In this document: positions 9,902-18,365 of the stretch, in pieces
How positions within the stretch are numbered: the stretch's first letter is position 1
Layout: the number at the start of each line of letters is the position of its first letter
Origin: Calditrichia bacterium
GTDB lineage: Bacteria; Calditrichota; Calditrichia; RBG-13-44-9; J075
Assembly: GCA_020635015.1 (NCBI GenBank)
Contig: JACKAP010000011.1
Location: forward strand, 145,657 to 209,656
Direction of reading: 5' to 3'
Length of the DNA stretch: 64,000 bases
Notes under the pieces: model-generated
What the model was told of the DNA's origin: nothing
Seen by the model: only the letters and a program-made list of their open reading frames with translations
Databases searched by the model: none
Position numbers and translations under genes: made by a program

Positions 9902-10033
9902 GCTGGATACTGGATACTGGATACTGGATACTGGATAAGTGTAAAAAAAGCTTGTTCGAGTGGAAAAATCGGTTTCATTTCAGCATATCCAGCATCCAGC
10001 ATCCAGCATCCAGCATCCAGCATCCAGCATCCA
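9902..10033. repeat. Facing tandem arrays (GGATACTG x4-5 and CAGCATC x7)
   Basis: The left array at 9902-9937 is a tandem 8-mer (GGATACTG). The right array at 9981-10033 is a tandem 7-mer (AGCATCC). The arrays are close to reverse complements of one another (GGATACTGG versus CCAGCATCC) around a spacer of about 43 bp, so the transcript could fold into a long imperfect hairpin. There is no spacer diversity as in CRISPR. Confidence 0.85.
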
Positions 10034-10099
10034 TTAGACAATCCTGCCTTCAAATTATTGCATAAGACCCCCTTTTTAGCCGGTTTGTTTCAGGCTTCT

Positions 10100-10246
10100 T
10101 AATTCTACTTTGAGATTTTAAGAATTGGCCCACGAAACACTCGAAAGCACACTAAAATATAATGAGAATGTAAACACCTTTCGCATCATTTCGAGTATTT
10201 CGTAGGCATCTATTTTCATCTACTAAGCCAACGTCTTAAAGTAGAA
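10100..10246. repeat. Inverted interspersed element (TTCTACTTTGAG ... CTTAAAGTAGAA)
   Basis: The left arm 10100-10150 (TTCTACTTTGAGATTTTAAG, then GCCCACGAAACAC and TCGAAAG) faces a right arm ending in CTTAAAGTAGAAC near 10246. A diverged single arm with the same order of motifs (TTCTACTTTCAG then GCCCACGAAGCACGAA) lies at 51279-51323. The stretch 10034-10405 otherwise holds only AT-rich DNA that probably includes the etfBA promoter. Confidence 0.7.
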
Positions 10247-10405
10247 CGAATCACCCGGAAAAAATACAAAGGTATTGCAATTTTAGCCATTATTTCTCTA
10301 ATTGTGCTCTTGTTATTGGTGAAAAAAATTACAAAAAGAAGCAGAGCGGCGAATCCGGAGAAGATAAATTCGAAACATGCGATGAACCTTTAGAAGGAGA
10401 TTAAT

Positions 10406-11155
10406 GTGAATATTGCTGTTTGTATCAAGCAAACCCCCGATACCGCCATCCGGGTAAAGGTGGCCGACGACGGCAAGTCGATTGTGCAGGATGGAATTCA
10501 GTGGGTGATCAATCCCTACGACGAATTCGCGGTGGAAGAGGCCTTGCAGCTTACCGAAAAACACGGAGGCGAGGTCACCATCGTGTCCCTCGGACCGGCG
10601 GGTATCGAAAAAACCATCCGCGAAGCGCTGGCGATGGGTGCCCACAAGGCGATCCGCATCGATGCGGACCATATACCGGATGATCCTTCGGTTACCGCCA
10701 AAGCGCTGGTGGAAGTGTTGAAAAACGGAAATTATGACCTGATCTTCCTGGGGCGGCAGGCGGTCGATGATGACCATCATCAGATGGCCTCGCTGGTATC
10801 CCAGGCGTTGGGGCTGCCCTGTGTCACTGTGGTCGTGAAGCTGGAGATCGACGGCGGAAAAGGCACCGCCCTGCGCGAAGTGGAAGGTGGATACGAGAAA
10901 GTGGCATTCGCCCTTCCGGCAGTGATCGGCGCGAACCGCCATCTCAATACCCCGCGTTACCGTTCGCTGAAAGGGATCATGCAGGCGAAGAAAAAGACCA
11001 TCGAAGTGCTTCCCGCAACTTTGGCCGCGCCAAAGCTGGTGGTGGAAAAGTTGACCCCGCCGCCGGCCAAAAAGGAAGGGAAGATTTTCAAAAACGGGGC
11101 GGCCGATGCAGCGGAAGTGGCCCGTCTGCTCAGAGACGAAGCGAAGGTGATCTAA
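10406..11155 (+). CDS. etfB: Electron transfer flavoprotein beta subunit
   Basis: This is the beta subunit of the ETF heterodimer, which carries electrons from acyl-CoA or other dehydrogenases to the quinone pool. The 249-residue protein starts MNIAVCIKQTPDT, the typical ETF-beta N-terminus. It keeps the nucleotide-binding stretch LGRQAVDDDHHQ and the conserved KGIMQAKKK segment. The start is GTG with AGAAGGAGA upstream. The DDD.HHQ version of the AMP loop is closer to canonical ETF than to the GDTAQV type I associate with bifurcating ETF; this is a by-eye inference. etfA follows after 27 bp on the same strand. No dehydrogenase or ETF:quinone oxidoreductase gene is adjacent. Confidence 0.95.
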   Translation: MNIAVCIKQTPDTAIRVKVADDGKSIVQDGIQWVINPYDEFAVEEALQLTEKHGGEVTIVSLGPAGIEKTIREALAMGAHKAIRIDADHIPDDPSVTAKALVEVLKNGNYDLIFLGRQAVDDDHHQMASLVSQALGLPCVTVVVKLEIDGGKGTALREVEGGYEKVAFALPAVIGANRHLNTPRYRSLKGIMQAKKKTIEVLPATLAAPKLVVEKLTPPPAKKEGKIFKNGAADAAEVARLLRDEAKVI

Positions 11156-11182
11156 GCATCGACAAAATCAGGAGAAAATAAG

Positions 11183-12154
11183 ATGGCAACAATATTGGTT
11201 GTATCGGAAGTTCAAGACGGAAAGATGAAATCCGTTTCTACGGAAGTGTTTACCGCCGCCGTAAAAATGGCCGGCGAAACCGGGAACAGCGTGACGGCCC
11301 TGTTTGTCGGGAACGGTCTGGATGGTCTGGCAGATAGCGCCGGCAAATTTGGGGTTGCCGATGTGGTATTGGCGGAGGGAACCAGCCTGGCAAAATTCAG
11401 CCCCGATGCGTACGCAGCGGCAATTGCCGAAGTGGCAAAGCAAAAAGATGCGGCAGTGATCCTGATGAGCGCCACCTACACCGGCAAAGACTTGCTGGCC
11501 CGGACTGCGCAGATCCTGGATACCGGCCTGGCGCAGGATTGCATCAGCTACCGTGCGGAGGGCGGCAAGCTCTATTTTACCCGCCCGGTCTATGCCGGCA
11601 AGCTGTTGGCGGAAGTGCGGGTGGATGCCGCGCCGGTCATGGCCACGTTCCGCCCGAAATCCTTTAAGCCGGCGGAAAGCCCGGTTGCGGTTAAAGCGGA
11701 AAAGCTCAGCCTGGATCTCCCGGCGCCGAAGGCGGTGCTGGAGGAAATGCAACTGAGCGGCGGCGGCAAAATGGATGTAACCGAAGCGGATATGATCGTC
11801 AGCGGCGGCCGCGGGATGAAAGGGCCGGAAAACTGGGGGATCCTGGAAGAACTGGCAGAGGTGCTCGGCGCCGCTACCGGCTGTTCCCGCCCGGTCTCCG
11901 ACGACGGCTGGCGGCCTCACGAGGAGCATATCGGCCAGACCGGCCGTACGGTATCGCCGACCCTCTACGTCGCCTGCGGCATCTCCGGCGCGATCCAGCA
12001 CCTGGCCGGGATGTCTTCGTCCAAATTCATCGTGGCGATCAACAAAGATGAGGAAGCCCCGATCTTCAAGGCTGCCGATTACGGTATCGTGGGCGATGTA
12101 TTCGAAGTGCTTCCGGCCCTGACGGCGGAAATCCGGAAGCTAAAACAAGACTGA
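11183..12154 (+). CDS. etfA: Electron transfer flavoprotein alpha subunit
   Basis: This is the FAD-binding alpha subunit that partners EtfB. In the 323-residue protein, the C-terminal FAD domain carries the family signature from GQTGRTVSPTLYVACG through SGAIQHLAGM to KDEEAPIF and ADYGIVGD. The ATG has AGGAG eight bases upstream. It lies 27 bp downstream of etfB, the standard etfBA order. After the stop comes the repeat region 12166-12340, with no clear terminator hairpin. Confidence 0.96.
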   Translation: MATILVVSEVQDGKMKSVSTEVFTAAVKMAGETGNSVTALFVGNGLDGLADSAGKFGVADVVLAEGTSLAKFSPDAYAAAIAEVAKQKDAAVILMSATYTGKDLLARTAQILDTGLAQDCISYRAEGGKLYFTRPVYAGKLLAEVRVDAAPVMATFRPKSFKPAESPVAVKAEKLSLDLPAPKAVLEEMQLSGGGKMDVTEADMIVSGGRGMKGPENWGILEELAEVLGAATGCSRPVSDDGWRPHEEHIGQTGRTVSPTLYVACGISGAIQHLAGMSSSKFIVAINKDEEAPIFKAADYGIVGDVFEVLPALTAEIRKLKQD

Positions 12155-12165
12155 TCTCAGATAAA

Positions 12166-12340
12166 TAGAACGCGGATGACGCGGATTTACACGGTTTTTT
12201 AATGTTGCTTCGCCAGAAAGCTGCACAGATTTACCGCAAAGGGCGCAAAGAGCGCAGAGATGTCTTCAAAATTAAGTTTTGTCGTTTAATTTAAGTATTC
12301 ATCTGCGAAAATCCGTGTCATCCGCGTCATCCGCGTTCTA
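12166..12340. repeat. Inverted pair of GAACGCGGATGACGCGG arms
   Basis: The left arm 12166-12194 and the right arm 12308-12340 (ATCCGCGTCATCCGCGTTC) are reverse complements around about 113 bp. Inside sits an unpaired unit of another motif type (CGCAAAGGGCGCAAAGAGC, 12236-12258). Same-family pairs occur at 28233-28440 and 42841-43016. The pair lies exactly between the convergent etfA and Gx-transporter genes, so it could serve as a bidirectional barrier. Confidence 0.88.
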
Positions 12341-12880
12341 TTACTTTTCTCCTTCCTCAAAATCCCCCTCCAGCCGCTTCAACAACCAAAAACTGAATAC
12401 CCCGGTTACCACCCCGGTGAGTACCCCGGTGAGGAGCAGGTAGGGGAGGAGGTACCACAGCACCGGGTTGCGAAAGAGCAGGGTTGCCGCCACCCAAAGC
12501 TGCCCGGCATTATGGGCCAGGGCCCCGGCGATGCTGACCGTCAACAGGCTGAAGATGCGCAATCGGAAGAGCAGGATCATCACCAGCACCGCCAGCAGGC
12601 CGCCGCTGAGGGAGAGGAAAAATCCCGGTGTAAACAGCGTGCCGGTAAAGAACGAGCCGATCACGATGCGGAAGAGGGAAACGGTCAGCGCCGCCTTCCA
12701 GTCCAGCCAATAGAGGGCAATCAGGGTGGCGATGTTGGCCAGGCCGAACTTCAGCCAGGGCACCGGCCGCGGCAGGTAGGCCTCAAAGATGAACAGCAGC
12801 AGACCGACCACGATCAGCCCGCTCACCCGGGCTTCCCATATTTCAGCCGGTGATAACTTGGACGGGTTCTTCGGAATCAT
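12341..12880 (-). CDS. Gx transporter family membrane protein (HepI / heptaprenyl-diphosphate-synthase component I-like)
   Basis: A small polytopic membrane protein (179 residues, five to six hydrophobic segments) with the Gx/HepI family pattern: KFGLANIATLIALYW, SLFRIVIGSFFTGTLFTPGF and SLSGGLLAVLVM. It resembles ECF-type S components, but the transported substrate is not known for this family. The ATG at 12880 lies inside the upstream NusG-II gene (38-bp overlap), so the two are co-translated. Family knowledge: these two protein types are commonly neighbours in bacteria, often near Rnf or ApbE genes, which are not in this window. Confidence 0.88.
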   Translation of the reverse strand: MIPKNPSKLSPAEIWEARVSGLIVVGLLLFIFEAYLPRPVPWLKFGLANIATLIALYWLDWKAALTVSLFRIVIGSFFTGTLFTPGFFLSLSGGLLAVLVMILLFRLRIFSLLTVSIAGALAHNAGQLWVAATLLFRNPVLWYLLPYLLLTGVLTGVVTGVFSFWLLKRLEGDFEEGEK

Positions 12881-13235
12881 GCTGGGAGGGGATATAGATT
12901 AATAGCTTGTGCGGAACGCAGACGATCATCTGTCCGGTGCGTGAAATGGCGCCCATCTGTTGGCAAATCCTTTGGGGACAATCGTTCCGGGAAATGCGAA
13001 TCTGGCGGTTGGCAACGGTTACTTCTACCGGGGGATCGAATTCGTCGAGTGAATAGATGCGGTCCAGGTTGAGGTCGATTTGATATTTTACGGTCCCGGC
13101 AATTTCGACCACCGCAATCGCCGGCGTGCTTCCCGAGGCGCTGGAAACCCATTGCGCGTAATATCCGAGCGTCAAAAGCAGCCCCCAGAATAACAGGTCG
13201 CCGGGGCGGAATAGCGTGCGTTTCTGGGTGTGCAT
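12843..13235 (-). CDS. NusG domain II-containing membrane-anchored protein
   Basis: A 130-residue protein with one N-terminal membrane anchor (GDLLFWGLLLTLGYYAQW) followed by an extracytoplasmic NusG-II beta domain. The domain ends in the diagnostic cysteine/glycine pattern NDCPQRICQQMG, SRTGQMIVCVPHKL. The start at 13235 is supported by GGGAAG seven bases upstream. A longer open frame to 13484 runs into a repeat element and is not used. The gene overlaps the Gx transporter gene by 38 bp. The role is unknown; family members are usually encoded with the Gx transporter. Confidence 0.87.
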   Translation of the reverse strand: MHTQKRTLFRPGDLLFWGLLLTLGYYAQWVSSASGSTPAIAVVEIAGTVKYQIDLNLDRIYSLDEFDPPVEVTVANRQIRISRNDCPQRICQQMGAISRTGQMIVCVPHKLLIYIPSQHDSEEPVQVITG

Positions 13236-13263
13236 GCAGTAACTTCCCTTAAAAAAATGCTTA

Positions 13264-13395
13264 TTATGAGCACCGTATAAAGCTTTATTGCAAGGGGCAA
13301 GGGGCAAGGCGCCGTCATGTACAAGCGCGAGTTCCGACACCCGCGCAGTAATACCCCATTCAAAATACTCCGCATTACATATTCCACAGTACGAG
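13264..13395 (+). repeat. Interspersed element, copy 1 (about 130 bp)
   Basis: This stretch aligns with the reverse complement of 53880-54031. Shared blocks include GGCGCCGT, ACAAGCGC/GCAAGCGC, GTTCCGACACCCGC, AGTAATAC/TGTAATAC, CCGCATTACA and TGAGCAC near the left end. The two copies differ by small indels. There is no credible reading frame, and it is placed directly upstream of the NusG-II gene. Confidence 0.75.
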
Positions 13396-13503
13396 CAAAA
13401 AAAAACTCCGGGATCGCTCCATACACCGACCCCGGAGTTGTATTGTCTCCGGCAGAATATATTCAAAATGAAACGGAGATGCAATTAAATTGTATAAATA
13501 CAT

Positions 13504-13674
13504 TTGTTGATGGGTTAATGGGAAAAAACGGATTCGGATTCTTATAACAACATTGTGAATCAAGTTCCTCGGCTGGGTCTCGGAATGACCCATTGGCGTC
13601 ATTTCGAACGTTTTTTGTGAGAAATCTGTAACAGCAGGAAACTTAATGCACAATCAGCTCATCAACCCATCAAT
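13504..13674. repeat. Nested inverted element: GGGTTAATGGG arms around a palindromic GTCATTTCGAA unit
   Basis: Outer arms: GTTGATGGGTTAATGGG at 13506-13522 and CATCAACCCATCAA at 13660-13673. Inner element: TTGTGAATCAAGTTCCT at 13553-13569 faces AGGAAACTTAATGCACAA at 13637-13654, and CGGAATGAC faces GTCATTTCG around an ATTGG-type centre near 13594. The same inner architecture recurs at 55249-55367. Confidence 0.8.
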
Positions 13675-13762
13675 TTTTTAAAAAACTACCTAACTTTTTG
13701 ACGGCTAAAACGTATCTCAACCACAGGTCACGGCAAAGCCGTGTTTCCCTGTCTCCATACAG

Positions 13763-13793
13763 AGCCCCCCGCCTACTCACGGGGGGCTTTTTT
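13763..13793 (+). terminator. Strong intrinsic terminator-like hairpin without an upstream CDS (possible end of a small RNA)
   Basis: A 9-bp stem AGCCCCCCG / CGGGGGGCT with an 8-base loop is followed by six T residues on the plus strand. About 70 bp upstream lies a further hairpin CACGGC-AAA-GCCGTG inside CACAGG...CCCTGT (13725-13752). No protein gene on the plus strand ends here, so this looks like the end of an untranslated RNA of about 100 nt or of a riboswitch-like element. I could not match it to a known RNA class by eye. Confidence 0.6.
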
Positions 13794-13820
13794 ATTTTGA
13801 TGATGTGCACCGGGTGATTG

Positions 13821-13876
13821 GGTTATTGGTCGTTGGTTGTTGGCTTTTGGCCAAAAACCAATAACCAACAACCAAC
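13821..13876. repeat. Self-complementary GTTGGTTGTTGG repeat
   Basis: GGTTATTGGTCGTTGGTTG and the following TTGGC face GCCAAAAACCAATAACCAAC and further CAACCAAC units. This forms a compact hairpin-capable microrepeat just downstream of the PAP2 gene. The part of 13236-13922 not covered by listed elements shows no gene. Confidence 0.7.
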
Positions 13877-13922
13877 GGCATGTCCACTATGGTTCCAACT
13901 GCTCGTTCAACTCCCACATGCC

Positions 13923-14372
13923 TCAGCCAACCGTAAAATATCCCGTAACAACCGCCAGCACCGCCCCCGCAATCACATCACGCAGCCAGTGTTTATTGGC
14001 CTGGATCCGGCTGTAGCCGGTCAATGCCGCCAGCAAGTAGGGCAGAATCGCCCAGGGCCATCCGAAATGAAAATGCACGAATGCCGCGCCCATAAACGCA
14101 CTGGAGGTGTGGCCGCTGGGAAAGCTGTCTCTTCCCCCGTTGGGACGGGTGCCGAGCGGCGTAAAATTGAACAGGAATTTCCCCAGCAGGGTCAAGGTGA
14201 CGGTGATACTCCCGGCGTAGAGCCAGCGCCGGGCCGCTTCCGCATCGCCCTGCAGCGCCACTGCCAGCAGCGCCGCCCAGGGCAGCAGGTATTGCAGGAT
14301 GTCGCCAACATCTTCAAGCTTGTTAACCGATAGCGGCCGGGTTTTTTGAAATAGCTCGCTGAGGTTTAGCAT
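13923..14372 (-). CDS. PAP2-superfamily membrane phosphatase
   Basis: An integral membrane acid phosphatase acting on lipid phosphates (for example undecaprenyl pyrophosphate or phosphatidic acid). The 149-residue protein holds all three PAP2 motifs: KFLFNFTPLGTRP (motif 1), PSGH within GGRDSFPSGHTSS (motif 2) and SRIQANKHWLRD (motif 3, catalytic His). Several hydrophobic helices surround them. It is short for the family but complete in its active-site set. It lies 14 bp downstream of the lipoprotein gene at 14387-15793 on the same strand, suggesting co-transcription. The substrate cannot be decided. Confidence 0.9.
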   Translation of the reverse strand: MLNLSELFQKTRPLSVNKLEDVGDILQYLLPWAALLAVALQGDAEAARRWLYAGSITVTLTLLGKFLFNFTPLGTRPNGGRDSFPSGHTSSAFMGAAFVHFHFGWPWAILPYLLAALTGYSRIQANKHWLRDVIAGAVLAVVTGYFTVG

Positions 14373-14386
14373 CGTTTCTCCTGCCG

Positions 14387-15793
14387 TTATTCCAGAAATA
14401 CCAGTTTAAACCGGTTCACCGTCACCACCGGCTCCAGACGGGTGATGCGGAAAGTGGCCGAATCGATAGGAGCGGTGATGGTCACCCGCCCGCTGGCATC
14501 TACCGTGGTTCCCGCGACAACACTGCCCCCGGCCGGCACCACGGCGATGGTTACGAAGGGCATCTGCACTGCCAGGTTGGAGATCGGACCACTGAGGGTG
14601 GCGCGCACCTCCGGCAGGGCAATAATGTTGTAATCGGCCGGCACCGTGCTGCTGTTCGGCGCCACCAGCGACAAAATCAGCGCCAGGGCATCCTCGAAGG
14701 GCGTCATTACCGGCGTTACCGTGCTGTCCGGGGAGGTTATGGTAGCCACCGGAAGCTCCGGCAGCTCAAAATCGACGAAGGTCTCCAGCACCCCGGCCCG
14801 CACATCCTCCGCCACGTTGGGTGGGATTAGTCCGCCATATTCCACCAGCACCCGGTCGCTGTTGGCCCAACCGGCCGAAATTGAAGAGAGCGGGTCAACG
14901 GCAATCTCGTAATTGGTGCCTCCGGTGCGGGAGAAATGAAAGGAGATCGGCACATAGACGGTCATGCGCCCGATCTGCACCCCCAGCTGCACATTCACAT
15001 CCACGGAATAGATCAGCCCGAAGCCCGGGGTGGCGGTTGCCTCGAACGGCACATGGGGCACCACGTAAACCCGGTGATTGTTGGCGTTGGCGCTGACCAC
15101 CGGCAGGTCCATATCCATTACAGCGGCGGTGACATCGCCGGCGATGTTGGCCAGGAACATGGTGACCAGGGTCTGCAGGTCGAAGCGGTCGCTGCTTTCC
15201 CCGCTGGGGGGCGCCACCAGGGTCTGGCTCAACGGCAGGGGAAAGCTATTGGGGGCATTTTCGGAAATGATCCAGGGGATTTCCCGGTCATTGTTTTCCA
15301 CCCGGGCCAGCCAGGTGGCCCCGGCCCACTGCGGCGTGGTGCTGTTGAAAGCCGAGAAGCGGTTGCGGGGCAGGGTGATATCGTCCTTGCGGATGGGGAT
15401 GATTGCCAGGTTGCCGACATGATTGCGCACCCACCCCGGCGCGTCGGTGACCGTGCCGATCCCGGGTTCAATTTCGTGAGAGAGATTGAGCAGGAAAAAA
15501 TCTTCCTGAAACGGCAAGCCGGTGCTGGCGGTGGCCTGCAGCACCAGCGAGTCAACGCCAGCGATGCCGGTCGCGGCGTGATAGGCTACGCGTGGCGGCA
15601 GGGGAGCAAGCGCCGGGTCGTGGGTCAGACTAAGCGTATCCGGCGCCACCAAATTTCCGGCCGGACCCTTCCCGTGAACTTCTCCCTTCACCGAGATCGA
15701 TGGCGGCTGTACGCCTTGCTGGCAGGCTAAAAGAAATAACAAACCGCTCAACAGCAATCCCCCGATCAAATTATGGTAAACATATCTTTCCAT
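14387..15793 (-). CDS. Hypothetical lipoprotein, beta-rich, unknown function
   Basis: I do not recognise a family. The 468-residue protein begins MERYVYHNLIGG, then a hydrophobic stretch ending in LLFLLAC, a lipobox. The mature part has many Pro, Thr and Val residues and alternating beta-like segments, and no obvious catalytic motif. The C-terminal 100 residues (VPAGGSVVAGTTVDASGRVTIT) look like a small beta-sandwich. ATG 15793 is chosen because GGAG lies six bases upstream; the adjacent ATG at 15796 is too close, and the frame open to 15886 runs into tandem repeats. It is probably co-transcribed with the PAP2 gene downstream and anchored in the outer membrane or facing the periplasm. Confidence 0.75.
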   Translation of the reverse strand: MERYVYHNLIGGLLLSGLLFLLACQQGVQPPSISVKGEVHGKGPAGNLVAPDTLSLTHDPALAPLPPRVAYHAATGIAGVDSLVLQATASTGLPFQEDFFLLNLSHEIEPGIGTVTDAPGWVRNHVGNLAIIPIRKDDITLPRNRFSAFNSTTPQWAGATWLARVENNDREIPWIISENAPNSFPLPLSQTLVAPPSGESSDRFDLQTLVTMFLANIAGDVTAAVMDMDLPVVSANANNHRVYVVPHVPFEATATPGFGLIYSVDVNVQLGVQIGRMTVYVPISFHFSRTGGTNYEIAVDPLSSISAGWANSDRVLVEYGGLIPPNVAEDVRAGVLETFVDFELPELPVATITSPDSTVTPVMTPFEDALALILSLVAPNSSTVPADYNIIALPEVRATLSGPISNLAVQMPFVTIAVVPAGGSVVAGTTVDASGRVTITAPIDSATFRITRLEPVVTVNRFKLVFLE

Positions 15794-15843
15794 CATATGC
15801 TCCGTGATTGGTTGTCTGAAAATATCAATGTCATTGACCTTTG

Positions 15844-16073
15844 GCGTCATTGATGCTTTGCATGTCATTGGCGCTGTGCGCGTCATTAGCCTTCAGCGTC
15901 ATTGATGCTTCGCATGTCATTGGCGCTGCGCGCGTCATTTGCTTCAATGCCAGTGTCGTTTCGCTCTACGCGTTTCGCTCCACGCTCCACGTCTTTCCAT
16001 TCCGCACTCCGAAATCCGCATTCCGCATTCGTTTCATTCCGCACTCCGAAATCCGCATTCCGCATTCGTTTCA
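15844..16073. repeat. Two tandem duplications (52-bp and 37-bp units)
   Basis: Units at 15844-15895 and 15896-15947 start GCGTCATTGATGCTT and are nearly identical. Further on, 37-bp units start TTCCGCACTCCGAAATCCGC at 16000 and 16037 and are identical through GCATTCGTTTCA. The second motif recurs in short form at 36420-36450. This whole gap is repeat-derived, and apparent reading frames through it are not genes. Confidence 0.88.
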
Positions 16074-18161
16074 CTCCGGATGATAAACCCGCTCCGCATC
16101 CGCAAACACCTTCTCCCGGTCGAAGGTCATCGGTTTGCGCTCCCGGCGGAGGAACATCTCCATCTGGTCGGTATAATGCGGGCTCTCTGGGCGGCTGGAG
16201 GCGCCGTAGCAGTGGGCGGATTCGATCTCCACCCCGTCGCGGGAGTAGCGCAAGAGTTGAATATAGGATTCCCCCACCCAGGCGCGGTATTTACCGTCTT
16301 TATATTTCCGTCCGACCATCTGGGCCAGAATATCGAAGCCGCCGCCGACGGGATATGCTTTGTCGCCGCGCTGATGCACCTGAAGCCGGCCCAACTCGAT
16401 CTCCAGAGTGCCGAAATGCTTGCGCAGGTGCTTTTGAGCAAACCGCAATGCATCAACCAACATCGCCTCCGGAAAGGTGTTGTTATAATCCATCCGCCCG
16501 GTTGCTTCGAGCTGATCCAGCAGATAGCGCAGCGCCAGGTTAAACACCGCCGCCTGGCGGTTGTGAACCTCGGTGCTGCGGTTCCAGCGCTGCAGCACCG
16601 CAATCGCAGCGGCAATGTCTGGATATCGCGCGGGATCGAGATGCAGTAAATCTTCCAGATTGGCGATATTGTTGGTGCGCAGGCGTGCCGGATAAGTCTG
16701 GTCATATTTGATGCGCAGAAAGTCATCATAAGAAAGCTTGTCATACTGCGCGATCAGCTCGCCAAATCGCAAACTGCGGGCGGTGTTGCGGGTAATGTAG
16801 CCCATCGTCGGGTTATAATTCGCCGGATCGGGGTTGTCCTCCGGAGCGGTGGCGTTAAACGGCGTATTGTTAAAATTGAAGACATAACCGCTGGCCGGAT
16901 TCGTCACCTGCACCAGACTGTCCAGGGGCATAAAGTCCGGGGGCCAGAGGGTGGCGGAGGTGTCGCCGGGAAGTACCGCCTGCCACTCATAAGCTGGATC
17001 GCGATCGGGAAACAGGCCGTTGGATAGGAAAAAAATGTTGTCTTCCCGGTCTGCGTAGACCGTATTGATCCCGGGAATGCCCTGGATGGCCAGGGCCCGG
17101 CGGAATTCGTCGAAATTCTGCGCTTTGGTCATCCAATACCACTGCTCGGCAGCGCGGATATTCAGGTTCGCGGGAAATCGAATTGCGTAGTACCCCTGAT
17201 CATTCTTCAGCGTGGTGCCGTATTTACTCCAGTAGAAAGTGCGGCGGTAAGGGAATTTCAGGAACCACCAGAGCTTCACGCCCAGTTTCAATTTCCGCTC
17301 TTCTAATGCCAGCCAGTCGCCATCAAATCTGTAGCGATTTTTTTCTGACGGATGCATGGTCAACTTGTAAACATCATCCAGATCAGGGTAATTGAGCGTA
17401 TGGGCCCAGCCGAGATTGGGGGTGGTGCCGTGAAACGGCGTCACCCCACCCGGGAAAACCCCGCCGATGAACCGCCAGCCTTCCGCGCTTTCAATATGCA
17501 CTTCGTACCATGAAAAAGGTCCTTCCAGGGGCTGATGGGAGTTGACGGCCAGGTAGGTATTACCGTCGGCAGTTTTACGGCTGCTCAGGGCGATGGCGTT
17601 GGAACCGCGGGGCAGGCCGCGGCCTTGATCTTCCACCAATGAGTTACCCAGAATGCGCTGGATATCAAACTGCACGTTGGTCATCAGGCTGAGTGCCAGG
17701 GTGTAACCCTTGATGATATCTTTTTCGCTGACCGGAAACGCATCTTTGCGCAGCATTTCATCCGGATGGGCGCGGGCATAGGCATTCAGCCCCTGGGTAT
17801 ATCCGTCGAGCACTGCCCGGAAGGCGGGCGAGAAGGCACTGTCCCACTGCGCTTCCACCGCCCGGCCGGGATCGATGATAAAGGCCAGCACATCCAGGAT
17901 GGCGCCATTTTTACCCTTCACCGAGGCCAGCTTGCCATTAACGGCCAGCAGCGGGATCTGGATGCTGGCAAAATCGTCTTCCGCATGGGCCCAGGCCAAT
18001 CCATAAGCCGCCTGGGCGTCGGTTTGGGTGTAAATGTGCGGCACGCCCCAGGCGTCGCGTACAATGGTAATTGCTGTTGGATCAATCCGGGGGAAATCCG
18101 GTGCCGTCTGTGCCGGCAACCCGAACGGAAGCAGCAGAAGTATGATCCATAAATATTTCAT
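16071..18161 (-). CDS. Penicillin acylase-family N-terminal nucleophile hydrolase (secreted)
   Basis: A 696-residue amidase of the family that includes penicillin G acylase and acyl-homoserine-lactone acylases. Such proteins are cleaved autocatalytically to expose a catalytic Ser. A signal peptide (MKYLWIILLLLPFGLPAQ) directs export. The alpha-chain region holds VRDAWGVPHIY and AYGLAWAHAEDDF. The nucleophile is Ser187 in LPRGSNAI, preceded by Gly as required for autoprocessing. Downstream are NSHQPLEGP, GVTPFHGTTPNLGW and a conserved Asn in NFNNTPFNA. The length suits the family. No operon partner is obvious. The substrate could be an N-acyl amino compound; quorum quenching is only a possibility. 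Confidence 0.9.
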   Translation of the reverse strand: MKYLWIILLLLPFGLPAQTAPDFPRIDPTAITIVRDAWGVPHIYTQTDAQAAYGLAWAHAEDDFASIQIPLLAVNGKLASVKGKNGAILDVLAFIIDPGRAVEAQWDSAFSPAFRAVLDGYTQGLNAYARAHPDEMLRKDAFPVSEKDIIKGYTLALSLMTNVQFDIQRILGNSLVEDQGRGLPRGSNAIALSSRKTADGNTYLAVNSHQPLEGPFSWYEVHIESAEGWRFIGGVFPGGVTPFHGTTPNLGWAHTLNYPDLDDVYKLTMHPSEKNRYRFDGDWLALEERKLKLGVKLWWFLKFPYRRTFYWSKYGTTLKNDQGYYAIRFPANLNIRAAEQWYWMTKAQNFDEFRRALAIQGIPGINTVYADREDNIFFLSNGLFPDRDPAYEWQAVLPGDTSATLWPPDFMPLDSLVQVTNPASGYVFNFNNTPFNATAPEDNPDPANYNPTMGYITRNTARSLRFGELIAQYDKLSYDDFLRIKYDQTYPARLRTNNIANLEDLLHLDPARYPDIAAAIAVLQRWNRSTEVHNRQAAVFNLALRYLLDQLEATGRMDYNNTFPEAMLVDALRFAQKHLRKHFGTLEIELGRLQVHQRGDKAYPVGGGFDILAQMVGRKYKDGKYRAWVGESYIQLLRYSRDGVEIESAHCYGASSRPESPHYTDQMEMFLRRERKPMTFDREKVFADAERVYHPE

Positions 18162-18365
18162 CCCTGCATAATAGCGGTTTTCGGCAAATTACGCAAGGGG
18201 CAATCAGTTGTACCGTGTCTATCACCTGATCTTTGACACGCGATAAGCGGCAGTGGCAGTAGCAGGAAGTTGGCTGCCACTGCCACTTGAATAGCCTGAA
18301 TTGTCAGAGACCAGTTTATAGGACAGGCTGTACCGGTGAATGGGGATGATTATCCGCGATCTGAT

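Noticed and set aside
9902..10033. Tandem arrays as a CRISPR
   Set aside because: Units are 7-8 bp, contiguous, with no unique spacers and no cas genes.
12881..13484. NusG-II protein with a start at 13484 (213 codons)
   Set aside because: The extra 83 residues are encoded by a dispersed repeat element; the ATG at 13235 has a Shine-Dalgarno and begins a normal membrane anchor.
13690..13797. c-di-GMP-I riboswitch
   Set aside because: Only the GGCAAAGCC and CACAGG fragments resemble it; order, spacing and a downstream gene are lacking.
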